From Mycolicibacterium mucogenicum DSM 44124 (GTDB taxonomy: Bacteria > Actinomycetota > Actinomycetes > Mycobacteriales > Mycobacteriaceae): a DNA stretch of 64,000 bases. The position numbers were made by a program, and so were the translations under genes. Position 1 is the stretch's first letter. Each line of letters opens with the position of its first letter. Below are positions 45,638 through 55,618 of the stretch, in pieces. The notes below the pieces were generated by a model that searched no databases, had not been told where the DNA came from, and saw only the letters and a list, made by a program, of their open reading frames with translations. The DNA lies in assembly GCF_005670685.2 (NCBI RefSeq), contig NZ_CP062008.1, positions 1,860,001 to 1,924,000 of the forward strand, given 5' to 3'.

Positions 45638-46411
45638 ATGGTAGCGATTGCTCGCACTGCGGCTAAGCCGGTTACTTCCCTGGGCGGCTTCTTCGCCATG
45701 ACGTTCGACACTTTCGTGCAAATGTTTCAGCCGCCGTTCGCATGGCATGAATACGTCATGCAGACGTGGTTCGTGGCGCGCGTGTCGGTGCTGCCGGCGT
45801 TGCTGCTCACGATGCCGTTCGCGGTGCTGCTGACATTCACGTTCAACATTCTGCTGACCGAATTCGGCGCAGCCGACTTCTCCGGCACCGGCGCGGCGAT
45901 CGGCACGGTCAACCAGATCGGCCCCATCGTCACGGTGCTGGTGGTGTCGGGCGCGGGCGCGACGGCGATGTGCGCCGACCTGGGGGCGCGGACCATCCGC
46001 GAAGAGCTCGACGCGTTGCGGGTGATGGGCATCAACCCCATTCGTTCGCTTGTGGTGCCGCGCGTGCTGGCCGCCACCACGGTGGCGCTGGCGCTGTCGG
46101 CCACGGTGATCCTCGTCGGCCTGACCGGTGCGTTCCTGTTCTGCACCACGGTGCAGCACGTCTCGCCCGGTGCCTTCGTGGGTGGCCTGAACCTGCTCAC
46201 CGGACCGGGCGACATCATCGTCGCGCTCATCAAGGCGACGTTGTTCGGCATGGCTGCCGGCCTGATCGCTTGTTACAAGGGCACTTCCGTGCGCGGCGGC
46301 CCCGCGGGTGTGGGGAACGCCGTCAACGAGACCGTGGTCTTCACCTTCATGGTGCTGTTCGCCATCAACGTCATCGTGACCGCGGTCGCGATCCAGTACA
46401 CGGTGTCGTGA
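45638..46411 (+). CDS. YrbE/MlaE-type permease A of the Mce operon
   Basis: This 257-aa inner-membrane permease has about six helices and the MlaE-family loop REELDALRVMGI (EExDAL), which contacts the ATPase. It pairs with the second permease and an ATPase (Mkl, encoded elsewhere) as the ABC engine of the Mce importer. AVNETVVFTFMVLF at the C-terminus is typical. It begins the operon. The start could be later, since ATG 45638 has no visible ribosome-binding site. Lipid or sterol uptake is the family function. Confidence 0.93.
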   Translation: MVAIARTAAKPVTSLGGFFAMTFDTFVQMFQPPFAWHEYVMQTWFVARVSVLPALLLTMPFAVLLTFTFNILLTEFGAADFSGTGAAIGTVNQIGPIVTVLVVSGAGATAMCADLGARTIREELDALRVMGINPIRSLVVPRVLAATTVALALSATVILVGLTGAFLFCTTVQHVSPGAFVGGLNLLTGPGDIIVALIKATLFGMAAGLIACYKGTSVRGGPAGVGNAVNETVVFTFMVLFAINVIVTAVAIQYTVS

Positions 46412-46418
46412 GGGAGAA

Positions 46419-47273
46419 ATGACTGTCGACGTCCCCAGCCGCAGGTTCCCGCGGCTCGACAAACTGACCAAGAGCTCGGCCGCGCGCTGGAACCGTATCG
46501 GTGAACAGGGCGCGTTCTATTCGCACGCCATCGGCTCGATTCCCGATGCGGTCGTCAACTATCGCGCGGAGCTGCTACGGCTCATCGCCGCAACAGGATT
46601 GGGCACCGGCGCGCTCGTCGTCGTCGGTGGCACCGTCGCGATCGTCGGCTTCCTGACGATGACGACGGGTGCCCTCGTGGCGATCCAGGGCTACAACCAG
46701 TTCTCATCCGTCGGCTTCGAGGCCCTCACCGGATTCGCGTCGGCGTTCCTCAACGTCCGGATGATCGTGCCGGCGACCACGGCTGTCGCGCTGTCGGCCA
46801 CCATCGGCGCCGGCGCCACCGCGCAGATCGGCGCCATGCGGATCAACGAAGAGATCGACGCGCTCGAGGTGATCGGCATCCGCAGCATCACCTACCTCGC
46901 GTCCACCCGAGTGCTGGCTGCCGTGGTTGTGGTGATCCCGCTGTACTGCGTCGCGGTCATGATGGCGTTCTTCGCCGCGCGCATGGGCACCACCACCGTC
47001 TACGGGCAGGGCGCGGGTGTGTACGACCACTACTTCAACACGTTCCTCAACCCGACCGACCTCATCTGGTCGTTCGTCCAATGCGTCGCCATCACCATCG
47101 TGATCATGTTGGTGCACACGTACTTCGGGTTCGCCGCCTCCGGTGGTCCGGCGGGTGTCGGTGAGGCGGTCGGCCGTGCGGTGCGCCTGTCGATGGTGAT
47201 CGCGGCCGTCGAGATCGTGTTCATCTCACTGGCCATCTACGGCCAGTCCGGCAACTTCAACATGGCGGGTTAG
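46419..47273 (+). CDS. YrbE/MlaE-type permease B of the Mce operon
   Basis: This 284-aa second permease of the pair has the N-terminal amphipathic helix (about 1-35, typical of YrbEB), six membrane helices and the coupling loop INEEIDALEVIGI. ATG 46419 has AGGGAG upstream and lies 7 nt after the first permease. It ends 3 nt before mceA. It works with permease A and the six Mce proteins in moving hydrophobic substrates through the envelope. Confidence 0.94.
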   Translation: MTVDVPSRRFPRLDKLTKSSAARWNRIGEQGAFYSHAIGSIPDAVVNYRAELLRLIAATGLGTGALVVVGGTVAIVGFLTMTTGALVAIQGYNQFSSVGFEALTGFASAFLNVRMIVPATTAVALSATIGAGATAQIGAMRINEEIDALEVIGIRSITYLASTRVLAAVVVVIPLYCVAVMMAFFAARMGTTTVYGQGAGVYDHYFNTFLNPTDLIWSFVQCVAITIVIMLVHTYFGFAASGGPAGVGEAVGRAVRLSMVIAAVEIVFISLAIYGQSGNFNMAG

Positions 47274-47276
47274 CCG

Positions 47277-48710
47277 GTGGAAGCGCGCACGGGAGATCGC
47301 CGGATCTCGAACTCATGGTGGGCCCTGATCCTGATCACGGCTGTGGTGCTGTTCATGGTGGTGACCACGGTCATCTTCACCGGCGCCGCGAAATCCTATG
47401 TGCCCGTGACTGTCATGGCGGACCGCGCGGGTCTGGTGCTGGAGACCAACGCCAAGGTCAAGATGCGCGGCGTGTTGGTGGGCCGGGTCAGCCAGATCGA
47501 CGTGAGCAATTCGGGGGCGACCCTGCAGCTCAAGCTGGACCCGGACCAGGTGAAGTACATCCCCGCCAATGTCGGTGCGCAGGTGAGTGTTACGACGGCG
47601 TTCGGCGCCAAGTTCGTCGACCTGGTCTATCCCTCGTCGCCCAGCGGCAGCCGGCTGGCCGCCGGCGCGGTGCTCAAATCCGTGCACACCACCACCGAGG
47701 TCGACACCGTCTTCGAGAACATCGTCGACCTGCTCGACATGGTCGACCCGGCGAAACTGAACTCGGTGCTGAGCGCTGTTGCTGAAGGCGTCCGTGGCCA
47801 GGGTGAGCGAATGGGCCAGGCCACAACCGATCTCAACGAGGTGCTGACGGCGCTCAACTCGCGCTCGGACAAGATTCGTGACGACTGGCGGTCGTTCAAG
47901 CAGTTCAGTGACACCTACGGTGCGGCCGCCGACAACATCGTGAAGATCCTCAACGCCGCCAGTACCACCAGCAGCACGGTGACGGGCAAGGCCAAGGCAC
48001 TCGACAGTCTGCTGATGAACGTCATCGGATTCTCCGAGGCCGGAACGGATCTGCTGGGTCCGAACCGGGACAACCTCGTCGACGCGATCAACGGGTTGGA
48101 ACCCACGACGAGTCTGCTGCTCAAGTACAGCCCCGGGTACACGTGCTGGCTGGAGGGCACCAAGAAGTTCCTCGACACCGGCGCCTGGGGCGTGTTCGGC
48201 GGGGCCGACGGCCGCTCGCTGATCCTCGACGCGACGCTGCTGCCCGGCAAGAACCCGTACGTGTTCCCCGACAACCTGCCGATCAACGCGGCCAAGGGCG
48301 GACCTGGCGGGAAACCCGGCTGTGGCTCGTTGCCTGACGTGGCCAAGAACTTCCCTGTGCGGCAACTGATCACCAACACCGGATGGGGCACCGGGCTCGA
48401 CATCCGGCCGAACCCGGGCATCGGCAGTCCCTGCTGGGGCCAGTGGTTCCAGAGCACCCGCGCAGTGCCTCAGACGCCGAGCATCCGGCAGTGCCTGCCC
48501 GGGCCAGCTCCCGGCCCGATCCCGTACCCCGGCGCGCCGCCGTACGGCGCACCGCTGTACGGACCCGGTGGGGTACCGCTGTGGCCGGGTGTGCCGCCCG
48601 CGTCGCCGAATCCCGCTGACGCACAACCGCAATCGGCACCGGCGCCCGCCGAGGCTCCGCCACTGCCGGCGGAAGCGCCCGCGTTGCCTGCCGAGGCGGG
48701 CGGGAACTGA
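47277..48710 (+). CDS. Mce family protein MceA
   Basis: This 477-aa protein has one N-terminal membrane helix (about 14-35, WWALILITAVVLFMVVTT), an MCE/MlaD domain (about 38-115, with TNAKVKMRGVLVGRV), a long helical region (to about 330) that contributes to the hexameric tunnel, and a Pro/Ala-rich tail (about 405-477). The start is GTG 47277. It is the first of six Mce genes in order A-F. The C-terminal tail is longer than in many MceA proteins. Confidence 0.94.
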   Translation: MEARTGDRRISNSWWALILITAVVLFMVVTTVIFTGAAKSYVPVTVMADRAGLVLETNAKVKMRGVLVGRVSQIDVSNSGATLQLKLDPDQVKYIPANVGAQVSVTTAFGAKFVDLVYPSSPSGSRLAAGAVLKSVHTTTEVDTVFENIVDLLDMVDPAKLNSVLSAVAEGVRGQGERMGQATTDLNEVLTALNSRSDKIRDDWRSFKQFSDTYGAAADNIVKILNAASTTSSTVTGKAKALDSLLMNVIGFSEAGTDLLGPNRDNLVDAINGLEPTTSLLLKYSPGYTCWLEGTKKFLDTGAWGVFGGADGRSLILDATLLPGKNPYVFPDNLPINAAKGGPGGKPGCGSLPDVAKNFPVRQLITNTGWGTGLDIRPNPGIGSPCWGQWFQSTRAVPQTPSIRQCLPGPAPGPIPYPGAPPYGAPLYGPGGVPLWPGVPPASPNPADAQPQSAPAPAEAPPLPAEAPALPAEAGGN

Positions 48711-48749
48711 CCGTGATGACCAACCAACGATCGAGGCAGGAGGGAAGCC

Positions 48750-49775
48750 GTGGAGAACCTTAGAGGCACGCTGCTGCGTCTGTCGGTCTTCCTGTCGGTA
48801 TGTCTGCTCGGCACCGTCGCCCTCTGGGCGGTCTTCGCCGACCTGCGATTCGACGAGGGACACACGTACTTCGCCCGCTTCGTCAACGTCTCGAACATGA
48901 AGAAGGACAGTCACGTTCGCATCGCCGGAGTCGAGGTCGGCCAGGTGAAGGACGTGTCGATCAACCGCGATTCGACGGTGACGGTCGAATTCACCGCCGA
49001 CAGTTCCGTCGTACTGACCGAAGGCAGCCGCGCGGTGATCCGGTACGACAACGTCGTCGGTGACCGGTTCCTGGCTCTCGAGGAAGGTGCCGGCGGCACC
49101 AAGAAGCTCAACCCGGGAGACACCATCCCTGTCGACCGCACGCAGCCCGCACTGGATCTCGATGCCGTCATCGGTGGCTTCCGCCCGTTGTTCTCCGCGC
49201 TGAGCCCCGACAAGATCAATGATCTGAGCGGACAGCTGATCCAGGCGCTGCAGGGACAGGGTCCGTCGATCGGCTCGTTCCTGGCGCAGGCCGCGGTGGT
49301 CACCAACACCCTGGCCGATCGCGATCAGTTGATCGGGCAGGTCGTCACCAATCTCAACACGGTGCTGACGTCCTTCGGCGGCAAGAGCGACAAGCTCGAC
49401 AAGGCCGTGGTGTCACTGTCGCAGTTGGTCGACCGCCTGGCGCAACGCAAGACCGATGTCTCGAATGCCGTGGCCTACACCGATGCGGCCGCCAATTCGA
49501 TCGCCGGCCTGCTGACCGAGGCCCGGCCGCCGTTGGCCAAGACGGTGCACGAAGTGGACCGCACCGCGGGGATCGTGCTGGCCGACCACGATTATTTCGA
49601 CAACTTCCTCAACACCCTGCCGGACAAGTACAAGGCGCTGTCCCGGCAGGGCATCTACGGCGACTTCTTCAGCTTCTACCTCTGCGACGCGGTGCTCAAG
49701 CTCAACGGCAAAGGGGGACAACCGGTTTACGTGAAGGTGGCCGGACAGAGCACGGGACGGTGCACACCCAGATGA
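48750..49775 (+). CDS. Mce family protein MceB
   Basis: This 341-aa protein has an N-terminal helix (about 7-30), an MCE domain (about 35-115, MKKDSHVRIAGVEVGQVKDV, RYDNVVGDRFLALEEG) and a helical tunnel-forming region. The C-terminus FYLCDAVLKLNGKGG with Cys is the conserved MceB ending. The start is GTG at 48750 with AGGAGGGA upstream. It overlaps mceC by 4 nt. Confidence 0.93.
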   Translation: MENLRGTLLRLSVFLSVCLLGTVALWAVFADLRFDEGHTYFARFVNVSNMKKDSHVRIAGVEVGQVKDVSINRDSTVTVEFTADSSVVLTEGSRAVIRYDNVVGDRFLALEEGAGGTKKLNPGDTIPVDRTQPALDLDAVIGGFRPLFSALSPDKINDLSGQLIQALQGQGPSIGSFLAQAAVVTNTLADRDQLIGQVVTNLNTVLTSFGGKSDKLDKAVVSLSQLVDRLAQRKTDVSNAVAYTDAAANSIAGLLTEARPPLAKTVHEVDRTAGIVLADHDYFDNFLNTLPDKYKALSRQGIYGDFFSFYLCDAVLKLNGKGGQPVYVKVAGQSTGRCTPR

Positions 49776-51112
49776 AACCTTTTGCCGAGCGAAGTCATTT
49801 CGCCCTGGGCGCGATAGGCATCAGTGCTGTCGTGGTGGTCGCCACGGTCGCGCTGCTGTTCCAGAAGATCCCGTTCGTCAGCGGCACGACCACGTACTCC
49901 GGGTACTTCGAAGATGCCAGCGGACTGCACACCGGTGCGCCCGTGGACATCTCGGGTTTTCCGGCGGGCCGGGTCGCCAGCATCGACCTCGACGGTCCGC
50001 GCGTGCTGATCAAATTCACCGTCGACGACGACGTGCACCTCGGGGAGCGCACCGAAGCCGCCATCAAGACCAAGGGTCTGTTGGGCAGCAAGATGCTCGA
50101 GGTCGTCCCCAAGGGCGACGGTGACCTCAAGGGCACCATTCCGCTCGAGCGGACCGTGTCTGCCTACCAGCTCCCGGACGCCCTCGGTGATGTGACCAAC
50201 GCGATCAGCGGGCTGGACACCCATCAGCTGTCGGACTCGTTGGCCACCGTCTCAGAGGCGTTCGCGAACACCGCCCCCGATCTGCGGGACGCGGTGAACG
50301 GCATCGCGCGATTCTCCAAGACCCTGGGCGATCGCGACGCGCAACTGCGCAGCCTGCTGGACAACGCGTCGAAGGCGACGACGGTGCTGGCCAAGCGCAG
50401 CGACCAGGTGGTGAGCCTGGTCAAGAACACCAATGCGCTTCTGGTGCAACTGCGTTCGCAGAGCGCCGCCGTGAGCCGGTTGTGGAACAGCCTGTCGTCG
50501 GTCTCACAGCAACTCAAAGGGCTGATCGCGGAGAACAAGACGCAACTGCGGCCGGCGCTGGACAAGCTCAACGGCGTCGTGGCGATGCTCGACAACCGCA
50601 AGGAGCGGCTGCAACAGGCCGTCAAGGGACTGAGTCAATACGCTCTGGCACTGGGCGATGCGGTGAGCTCGGGTCCGTTCTTCAAGGCGTACATCGTCAA
50701 CCTGTTGCCGGGCCAGTTCGTGCAGCCGTTCGTCGACGCCGCATTCTCGGACCTCGGGGTGGATCCGAACACGAAACTGCCGTCGCAGCTCCAGGATCCG
50801 CAGACCGGGCAACCGGGCACCCCGCCGCTCCCGGTGCCGTTCCCGCGCACGGGTCAGACCGGCGACCCGCGACTGACCATTCCGGACGCGATCAGCGGCA
50901 AGCCCGGCGATACCGCTTGTGGCCCAGCGGGAATCCCGTTGCCCGGGCCGGGCTGCTACCCGCTTCGCGAAACGCAACCGGCCCCGCCGCCGGGTGGGCC
51001 GCCACCCGGACCGCCGGCGCTCGCGCCCGGGCAGACCGCCATGCCGGAACCACCCAAGACCCCGCCAGTACACGTGTCGGATCCCGTTGAGCAGCCAGGA
51101 GGACAGCCATGA
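49772..51112 (+). CDS. Mce family protein MceC
   Basis: This 446-aa Mce protein has an N-terminal helix (about 8-30, FALGAIGISAVVVVATVALLF), an MCE domain (about 35-115, TGAPVDISGFPAGRV, IKTKGLLGSKMLEVVPKG), helical repeats and a Pro/Gly-rich end. ATG 49772 overlaps the mceB stop (ATGA), a spacing like other junctions in the operon; GTG 49760 in frame would add four residues. It overlaps mceD by 4 nt. Confidence 0.93.
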   Translation: MKPFAERSHFALGAIGISAVVVVATVALLFQKIPFVSGTTTYSGYFEDASGLHTGAPVDISGFPAGRVASIDLDGPRVLIKFTVDDDVHLGERTEAAIKTKGLLGSKMLEVVPKGDGDLKGTIPLERTVSAYQLPDALGDVTNAISGLDTHQLSDSLATVSEAFANTAPDLRDAVNGIARFSKTLGDRDAQLRSLLDNASKATTVLAKRSDQVVSLVKNTNALLVQLRSQSAAVSRLWNSLSSVSQQLKGLIAENKTQLRPALDKLNGVVAMLDNRKERLQQAVKGLSQYALALGDAVSSGPFFKAYIVNLLPGQFVQPFVDAAFSDLGVDPNTKLPSQLQDPQTGQPGTPPLPVPFPRTGQTGDPRLTIPDAISGKPGDTACGPAGIPLPGPGCYPLRETQPAPPPGGPPPGPPALAPGQTAMPEPPKTPPVHVSDPVEQPGGQP

Positions 51113-52413
51113 GCAAGCTGTCTACCCGCCTGCTCGTCGTCGCGGCCGCGGTGGCCCTTGTCGTGGGCGGCGGTTACTTCGCGGTGCAGGCGTTCCAGCG
51201 CGCGTCACGCAACGAAGTGGTGGGTTACTTCCAGAACACCAATCAGTTGTTCAAGGGCGACGACGTCCTGATCCAAGGGGTGCCGGTCGGCAAGGTGGAG
51301 AAGATCGAACCGGGGCCCGAAAAGGTCAAGGTCACCTTCTGGATCGACGACAAGTACAAGGTGCCTGCCGAGGCCAAGGCCGTGATCCTGTCGCCACAGC
51401 TGGTGACCGGCAGGGCAATTCAGCTGATCCCGCCGTACCGGGGCGGGCCGACGCTGAGCGGCGGCGCCGTGATCCCGCTCGATCGGACCGCGGTGCCGGT
51501 GGAGTGGGATCAGGTTCGCACCCAGTTGCAGCGAGTGGCCGATCTGCTCAAGCCTGATCAGCCCGGCGGGGTCAGCACGCTCGGTGGTTTCATCAATACC
51601 GCTGCTGACAATCTGCGTGGGCAGGGCGCCAGCATCCGGGAATCGGTGATCCGCCTGTCGCAGGCGGTTTCGATCCTCGGCGACCACAGCAACGACCTGT
51701 TCTCGACGTTCAAGAACCTTTCGATCCTGGTGTCGGCGCTACAGGACAGCACCGGCTTGCTGGAACGGCTCAACACCAACCTGGCCGAGGTGACCGGATT
51801 GCTCGCCGACGATCCGGGCAAGGTCGGGCAGGCGCTGCACGACATGAGCGCTGTGGCCGATGACGTGCGCTCCTTCGTCGCGGACAACAAGGAAGCCGTC
51901 GGGACGGCATCGGACAAACTGGCGTCCGTCAGCACCGCGATCGTGGGCAGCCTCGACGACATCAAGCAGGTATTGCACGTCGCGCCAACGGCATTGGCGG
52001 ACCTGAACAACATCTACGAGCCCGCGGTCGGTTCGCTGACCGGCGTCCTCGCGGTCAACAACTTCGCCAACCCGGTCAGCTTCATCTGCGGCGCCATCCA
52101 GGCCGCGTCGCGCCTCGGCGCGGACCAGTCGTCGAAGTTGTGCGCGCAGTATCTGGCGCCCATCGTCAAGAACCGGCAGTACAACTTCCCGCCGCTGGGC
52201 GAGAACTTGTTCGTCGGTACCCAAGCGCGGCCCAATGAGGTTACGTACAGCGAGGATTGGATGCGTCCCGACTATGTGCCGCCGTCGCGGCCCGCTGCCC
52301 CCGTGGCACAGCAGGCGGCTGCGGCGCCCGCGCCGGCGGCCCCCCAGACCGTGGCCACCGACGCCAACGCCGGCCTTGCCGGCATGATGTCGCCGCCGGG
52401 AGGTGGGTCATGA
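51109..52413 (+). CDS. Mce family protein MceD
   Basis: This 434-aa protein has an N-terminal hydrophobic segment (about 8-28), an MCE domain (about 35-115, FKGDDVLIQGVPVGKVEKI, SPQLVTGRAIQLIPPY), a helical region with repeated LxxLxxxL (about 125-330) and an Ala/Pro-rich tail (about 390-434). ATG 51109 follows AGGAGGAC and overlaps mceC. In the complex it forms one sixth of the periplasmic tunnel. Confidence 0.94.
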   Translation: MSKLSTRLLVVAAAVALVVGGGYFAVQAFQRASRNEVVGYFQNTNQLFKGDDVLIQGVPVGKVEKIEPGPEKVKVTFWIDDKYKVPAEAKAVILSPQLVTGRAIQLIPPYRGGPTLSGGAVIPLDRTAVPVEWDQVRTQLQRVADLLKPDQPGGVSTLGGFINTAADNLRGQGASIRESVIRLSQAVSILGDHSNDLFSTFKNLSILVSALQDSTGLLERLNTNLAEVTGLLADDPGKVGQALHDMSAVADDVRSFVADNKEAVGTASDKLASVSTAIVGSLDDIKQVLHVAPTALADLNNIYEPAVGSLTGVLAVNNFANPVSFICGAIQAASRLGADQSSKLCAQYLAPIVKNRQYNFPPLGENLFVGTQARPNEVTYSEDWMRPDYVPPSRPAAPVAQQAAAAPAPAAPQTVATDANAGLAGMMSPPGGGS

Positions 52414-53564
52414 GCCGCCTGCGTACCGCCGCCGGCTGCACCCTCGCGGTCCTGACGCTGCTGGCCTCGGCCGGCTGCTCGGGGTGGCGCGGCGCCAACA
52501 GCCTGCCGCTGCCCGGCACCGAGGGTGGGGGACCCGGAGCCTTCGAAATCCAGGCGCAGATGCCCGATGTCACCAACCTGCAAGAGAATTCACGGGTGCG
52601 AGTCTCCGACGTCACGGTCGGCACCGTCACCAAGATCGAGCGACAGGGCTGGCACGCGCTGGTCACCATGCGGCTCAACGGGGATGTGAAGGTACCGGCC
52701 AACTCGACCATCAAACTGGGTCTGACCAGTCTGCTGGGCACGCTGCACATCGAGCTCGGGCCGCCCAAAGACGGACGGCCACAAGGGCAGTTGCACCAGG
52801 GGTCGGTCATCCCGCTGGCGAGTAGCGGCAGTTTCCCGTCGGTCGAGCAGACGCTGTCAGCGGTGTCGATGGTGCTCAACGGCGGTGGCATCGGCAACGT
52901 CCAGGACATCACCGAGGCCTTCAGTACGGCGTTCCACGGGCGTGCCGAGGATCTGCGGAGCCTCATCAAGCAGCTCGACACGTTCACCGCGAACGTCAAG
53001 GATCAGACTCCTGACATCATCGCGGCTTCCGAGAGCCTGAACGTCGTCGTGGGCAAGCTGGCCGCGAGCCAGCCGGTCCTGGACAAGGCCATCGACACCG
53101 TCCCCGAAGCGCTCGCGGTGCTCAACGGTGAACGGGAGAACCTGGTCAAGGCCGCCGACAAGTTGAGCAAGTTCGCGGCGCTGGCTGCGGACACCGTGGA
53201 CCGGTCAAAACAGAACGTGATCAAGGAATTACGTGATCTGGGGCCGACGCTCGAACAGCTCGCCAACGCCGGGCCGGCCATGACGCGGGCGTTGAGCTTC
53301 ATCCCCACGGTGCCGTTCCCGAGCGACACCATCGAGAAGTGGCAGCGCGGCGACTACGCGAACCTCACCGCGATCGTCGACCTCACCCTCAGCCGCATCG
53401 ATCAGGCGTTCTTCACCGGCACCCGCTGGGAGTGCGACCTGACCGAGCTGGAACTGCAGTGGGGCCGCACCATCGGCCAGTTCCCGAGCCCGTGCACCGC
53501 CGGCGGGCCGAACAACCCGGGTAATCCGCTGACCATTCCGTATCGCTGGGATCAGGGGCCGTAA
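52410..53564 (+). CDS. Mce family lipoprotein MceE
   Basis: This 384-aa protein starts with a signal peptide and lipobox LASAGC, giving a lipid-anchored Cys23, as usual for the fifth Mce protein of each operon. The MCE domain (about 45-125, VTNLQENSRVRVSDVTVGTV, LGLTSLLGTLHIELGPP) and helical region follow. ATG 52410 overlaps the mceD stop (ATGA); the frame upstream is a shadow of mceD. mceF starts at the very next base. Confidence 0.94.
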   Translation: MSRLRTAAGCTLAVLTLLASAGCSGWRGANSLPLPGTEGGGPGAFEIQAQMPDVTNLQENSRVRVSDVTVGTVTKIERQGWHALVTMRLNGDVKVPANSTIKLGLTSLLGTLHIELGPPKDGRPQGQLHQGSVIPLASSGSFPSVEQTLSAVSMVLNGGGIGNVQDITEAFSTAFHGRAEDLRSLIKQLDTFTANVKDQTPDIIAASESLNVVVGKLAASQPVLDKAIDTVPEALAVLNGERENLVKAADKLSKFAALAADTVDRSKQNVIKELRDLGPTLEQLANAGPAMTRALSFIPTVPFPSDTIEKWQRGDYANLTAIVDLTLSRIDQAFFTGTRWECDLTELELQWGRTIGQFPSPCTAGGPNNPGNPLTIPYRWDQGP

Positions 53565-55016
53565 ATGCATCTCGACAAACGCGTGAGAATTCAGCTCGCG
53601 ATCTTCGCCCTCGTCGCCCTGGTCGCGGTGACGATGATGAGCCTGATCTATATGCAGTTGCCCGCCAAGCTGTTCGGTATCGGACGCTACGTGGTCAAGA
53701 TGGAGCTGCCCGAGACCGGTGGCCTGTATGCCACCGGCAACGTCACCTACCGCGGCACCGTGGTGGGCCGGGTGCAGTCCGTCGGGCTGACGCCCACCGG
53801 GGTGCAGGCGGAGCTGTCGCTCAACTCGGGCACCGACATCCCGTCCGACGTGCAGGCCGACGTGCACAGCCAGATGGCGATCGGTGAACAGTTCGTGTCC
53901 CTGACGCCGCGCAGCGCGAATTCTCGGCCGCTCAAGGACGGTGACGTCATCCCGCTGGCGCACACCTCGGTGCCGCCGGACATCAACACCGTCATCGACT
54001 CGCTGACCAAGGGTCTGCAGGCGGTGCCCAAGGACAATCTCAAGACGGTCATCGACGAATCGGCCACGGCCGTCGGTGGTTTGGGGCCGGAGCTGTCGCA
54101 CATCGTCAAGGGCGGCAGTCAGCTCGCCATCGACGCACGCGCGAACCTCGACCCGCTGCTGAGCCTGATCGATCAGGTCAAACCCGTGCTCGACTCGCAG
54201 AACAACACCTCGGGTGCCATCCAGGCGTGGGCGGCGAACCTCGCCACGGTGACCGGCGAACTGCAGGCACAGGACAAGGCCGTCGGCACCCTGCTCGACA
54301 AGGGCGGCCCGGCGTTCGGCGAGATGGGCCAGTTGTTCAACCGGCTGCAGCCGACATTGCCGGTCCTGCTTCAGAATCTCGTGTCCATCAACAAGGTGGC
54401 GATCACCTACCAGCCGAACCTCGAGCAACTCCTGGTGCTGCTGCCCCGCACAACGGAAGCGGCGCAGGGTGTTACGTTGGCGAACCGCGACACCAAGCAG
54501 GCATACAAGGGCGCGTACCTGAGCTTCAACCTGAACCTCAACCTGCCGCCGCCATGCACCACCGGGTACCTGCCGGCGCAGCAGATGCGCAATCCCGCAC
54601 TCGAGGACTACCCCGAGCTGCCGGCCGGCGACCTGTACTGCCGGACCCCGCAGGACGGCATGTTCAACGTGCGTGGTGCCAAGAACCTGCCGTGCGAGAC
54701 GGTGCCCGGCAAGCGCGCCGCGACCGTCAAACAGTGCGAGAGCGACGAGCCGTACGTGCCGCTGGGCGACGGCTACAACTGGAAGGGCGATCCCAACGCC
54801 ACCTGGACCGGGCAGGATGTGCCGCAACTGCGGCCGGGCACGGCCCCGTCGGCTGGTGCGCCGCCACCGCCTCCGGTCGCCGTGGCCGAGTACGACCCGG
54901 CCAGCGGGTCGTACATCGGCCCTGACGGAAAGACCTATACCCAAGCCGATTTGGCCCACACGGCTCCGAAGGAGAAGACATGGCAAAGCATGATGACGCC
55001 GCAGCCGGGGAGCTGA
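53565..55016 (+). CDS. Mce family protein MceF
   Basis: This 483-aa protein has an N-terminal helix (about 8-30), an MCE domain (about 35-125, YATGNVTYRGTVVGRVQSV, MAIGEQFVSLTP), a helical region (about 130-310) and a Pro-rich C-terminal segment with several Cys (TGYLPAQQMRN, DLYCRTPQDG). It ends the six-gene Mce set; its last 37 nt overlap the next gene. Start ATG 53565 is contiguous with the mceE stop. Confidence 0.94.
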   Translation: MHLDKRVRIQLAIFALVALVAVTMMSLIYMQLPAKLFGIGRYVVKMELPETGGLYATGNVTYRGTVVGRVQSVGLTPTGVQAELSLNSGTDIPSDVQADVHSQMAIGEQFVSLTPRSANSRPLKDGDVIPLAHTSVPPDINTVIDSLTKGLQAVPKDNLKTVIDESATAVGGLGPELSHIVKGGSQLAIDARANLDPLLSLIDQVKPVLDSQNNTSGAIQAWAANLATVTGELQAQDKAVGTLLDKGGPAFGEMGQLFNRLQPTLPVLLQNLVSINKVAITYQPNLEQLLVLLPRTTEAAQGVTLANRDTKQAYKGAYLSFNLNLNLPPPCTTGYLPAQQMRNPALEDYPELPAGDLYCRTPQDGMFNVRGAKNLPCETVPGKRAATVKQCESDEPYVPLGDGYNWKGDPNATWTGQDVPQLRPGTAPSAGAPPPPPVAVAEYDPASGSYIGPDGKTYTQADLAHTAPKEKTWQSMMTPQPGS

Positions 55017-55618
55017 CCGACGGCGGCGGGGTCGCCGTCCTCGACCCCGACATCGATGGCATCGACGAGCTGGACGCCGAGGACGCCGTTGATGCCGACG
55101 GTGTCGATCAACCTGTCGCCAAGCCCGCGAAGCCGAAGCGGGTGCGCCGGATCGCGGCGGTCGTCGGGCTGGTCTTGGTGGTCGCGCTGAGCGCATTGGT
55201 CGGGTGGTTGTCGATGCGGACGCACCGCGCCGTGCAAGCCGACGAGCGGCAGACCCAGATCGTTCAGGCCGCCCGGCAAGGCGCGTTGAACCTGACGACC
55301 ATCGACTGGCAACGGGCCGACGCCGACGTGCAGCGCATCCTCGACAGTGCGACAGGCGAGTTCTACGACGATTTCGCCAGGCGCTCAGCACCTTTCATCA
55401 AGGTCGTCAAGGAAGCGAAGTCGACGTCCACCGGCACGATCACCGAGGCCGGGCTGGAATCGGAGTCGGGGGATTCGGCGCAGGTGCTGGTCGCGGTGGC
55501 GGTCAAAACCTCGAATGTCGGTGCGCCGGATCAACAACCACGCGAATGGCGGATGCGCCTCGCGGTGCAGAAAGTCGGTGATGTGATGAAGGTGTCGAAC
55601 GTGGAGTTTGTGCCGTGA
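54980..55618 (+). CDS. Mce-associated membrane protein (1)
   Basis: This 212-aa protein has an acidic, disordered N-terminus (1-45), a basic patch PAKPKRVRR, one membrane helix (about 53-75) and a C-terminal NTF2-like domain (about 85-210, with VLVAVAVKTSN and MRLAVQKVGDVMKVSNVEFV). Mce-associated proteins stabilise or gate the Mce complex. ATG 54980 has AAGGAG 5 nt upstream and lies within mceF. It overlaps the next gene by 4 nt. Confidence 0.9.
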   Translation: MAKHDDAAAGELTDGGGVAVLDPDIDGIDELDAEDAVDADGVDQPVAKPAKPKRVRRIAAVVGLVLVVALSALVGWLSMRTHRAVQADERQTQIVQAARQGALNLTTIDWQRADADVQRILDSATGEFYDDFARRSAPFIKVVKEAKSTSTGTITEAGLESESGDSAQVLVAVAVKTSNVGAPDQQPREWRMRLAVQKVGDVMKVSNVEFVP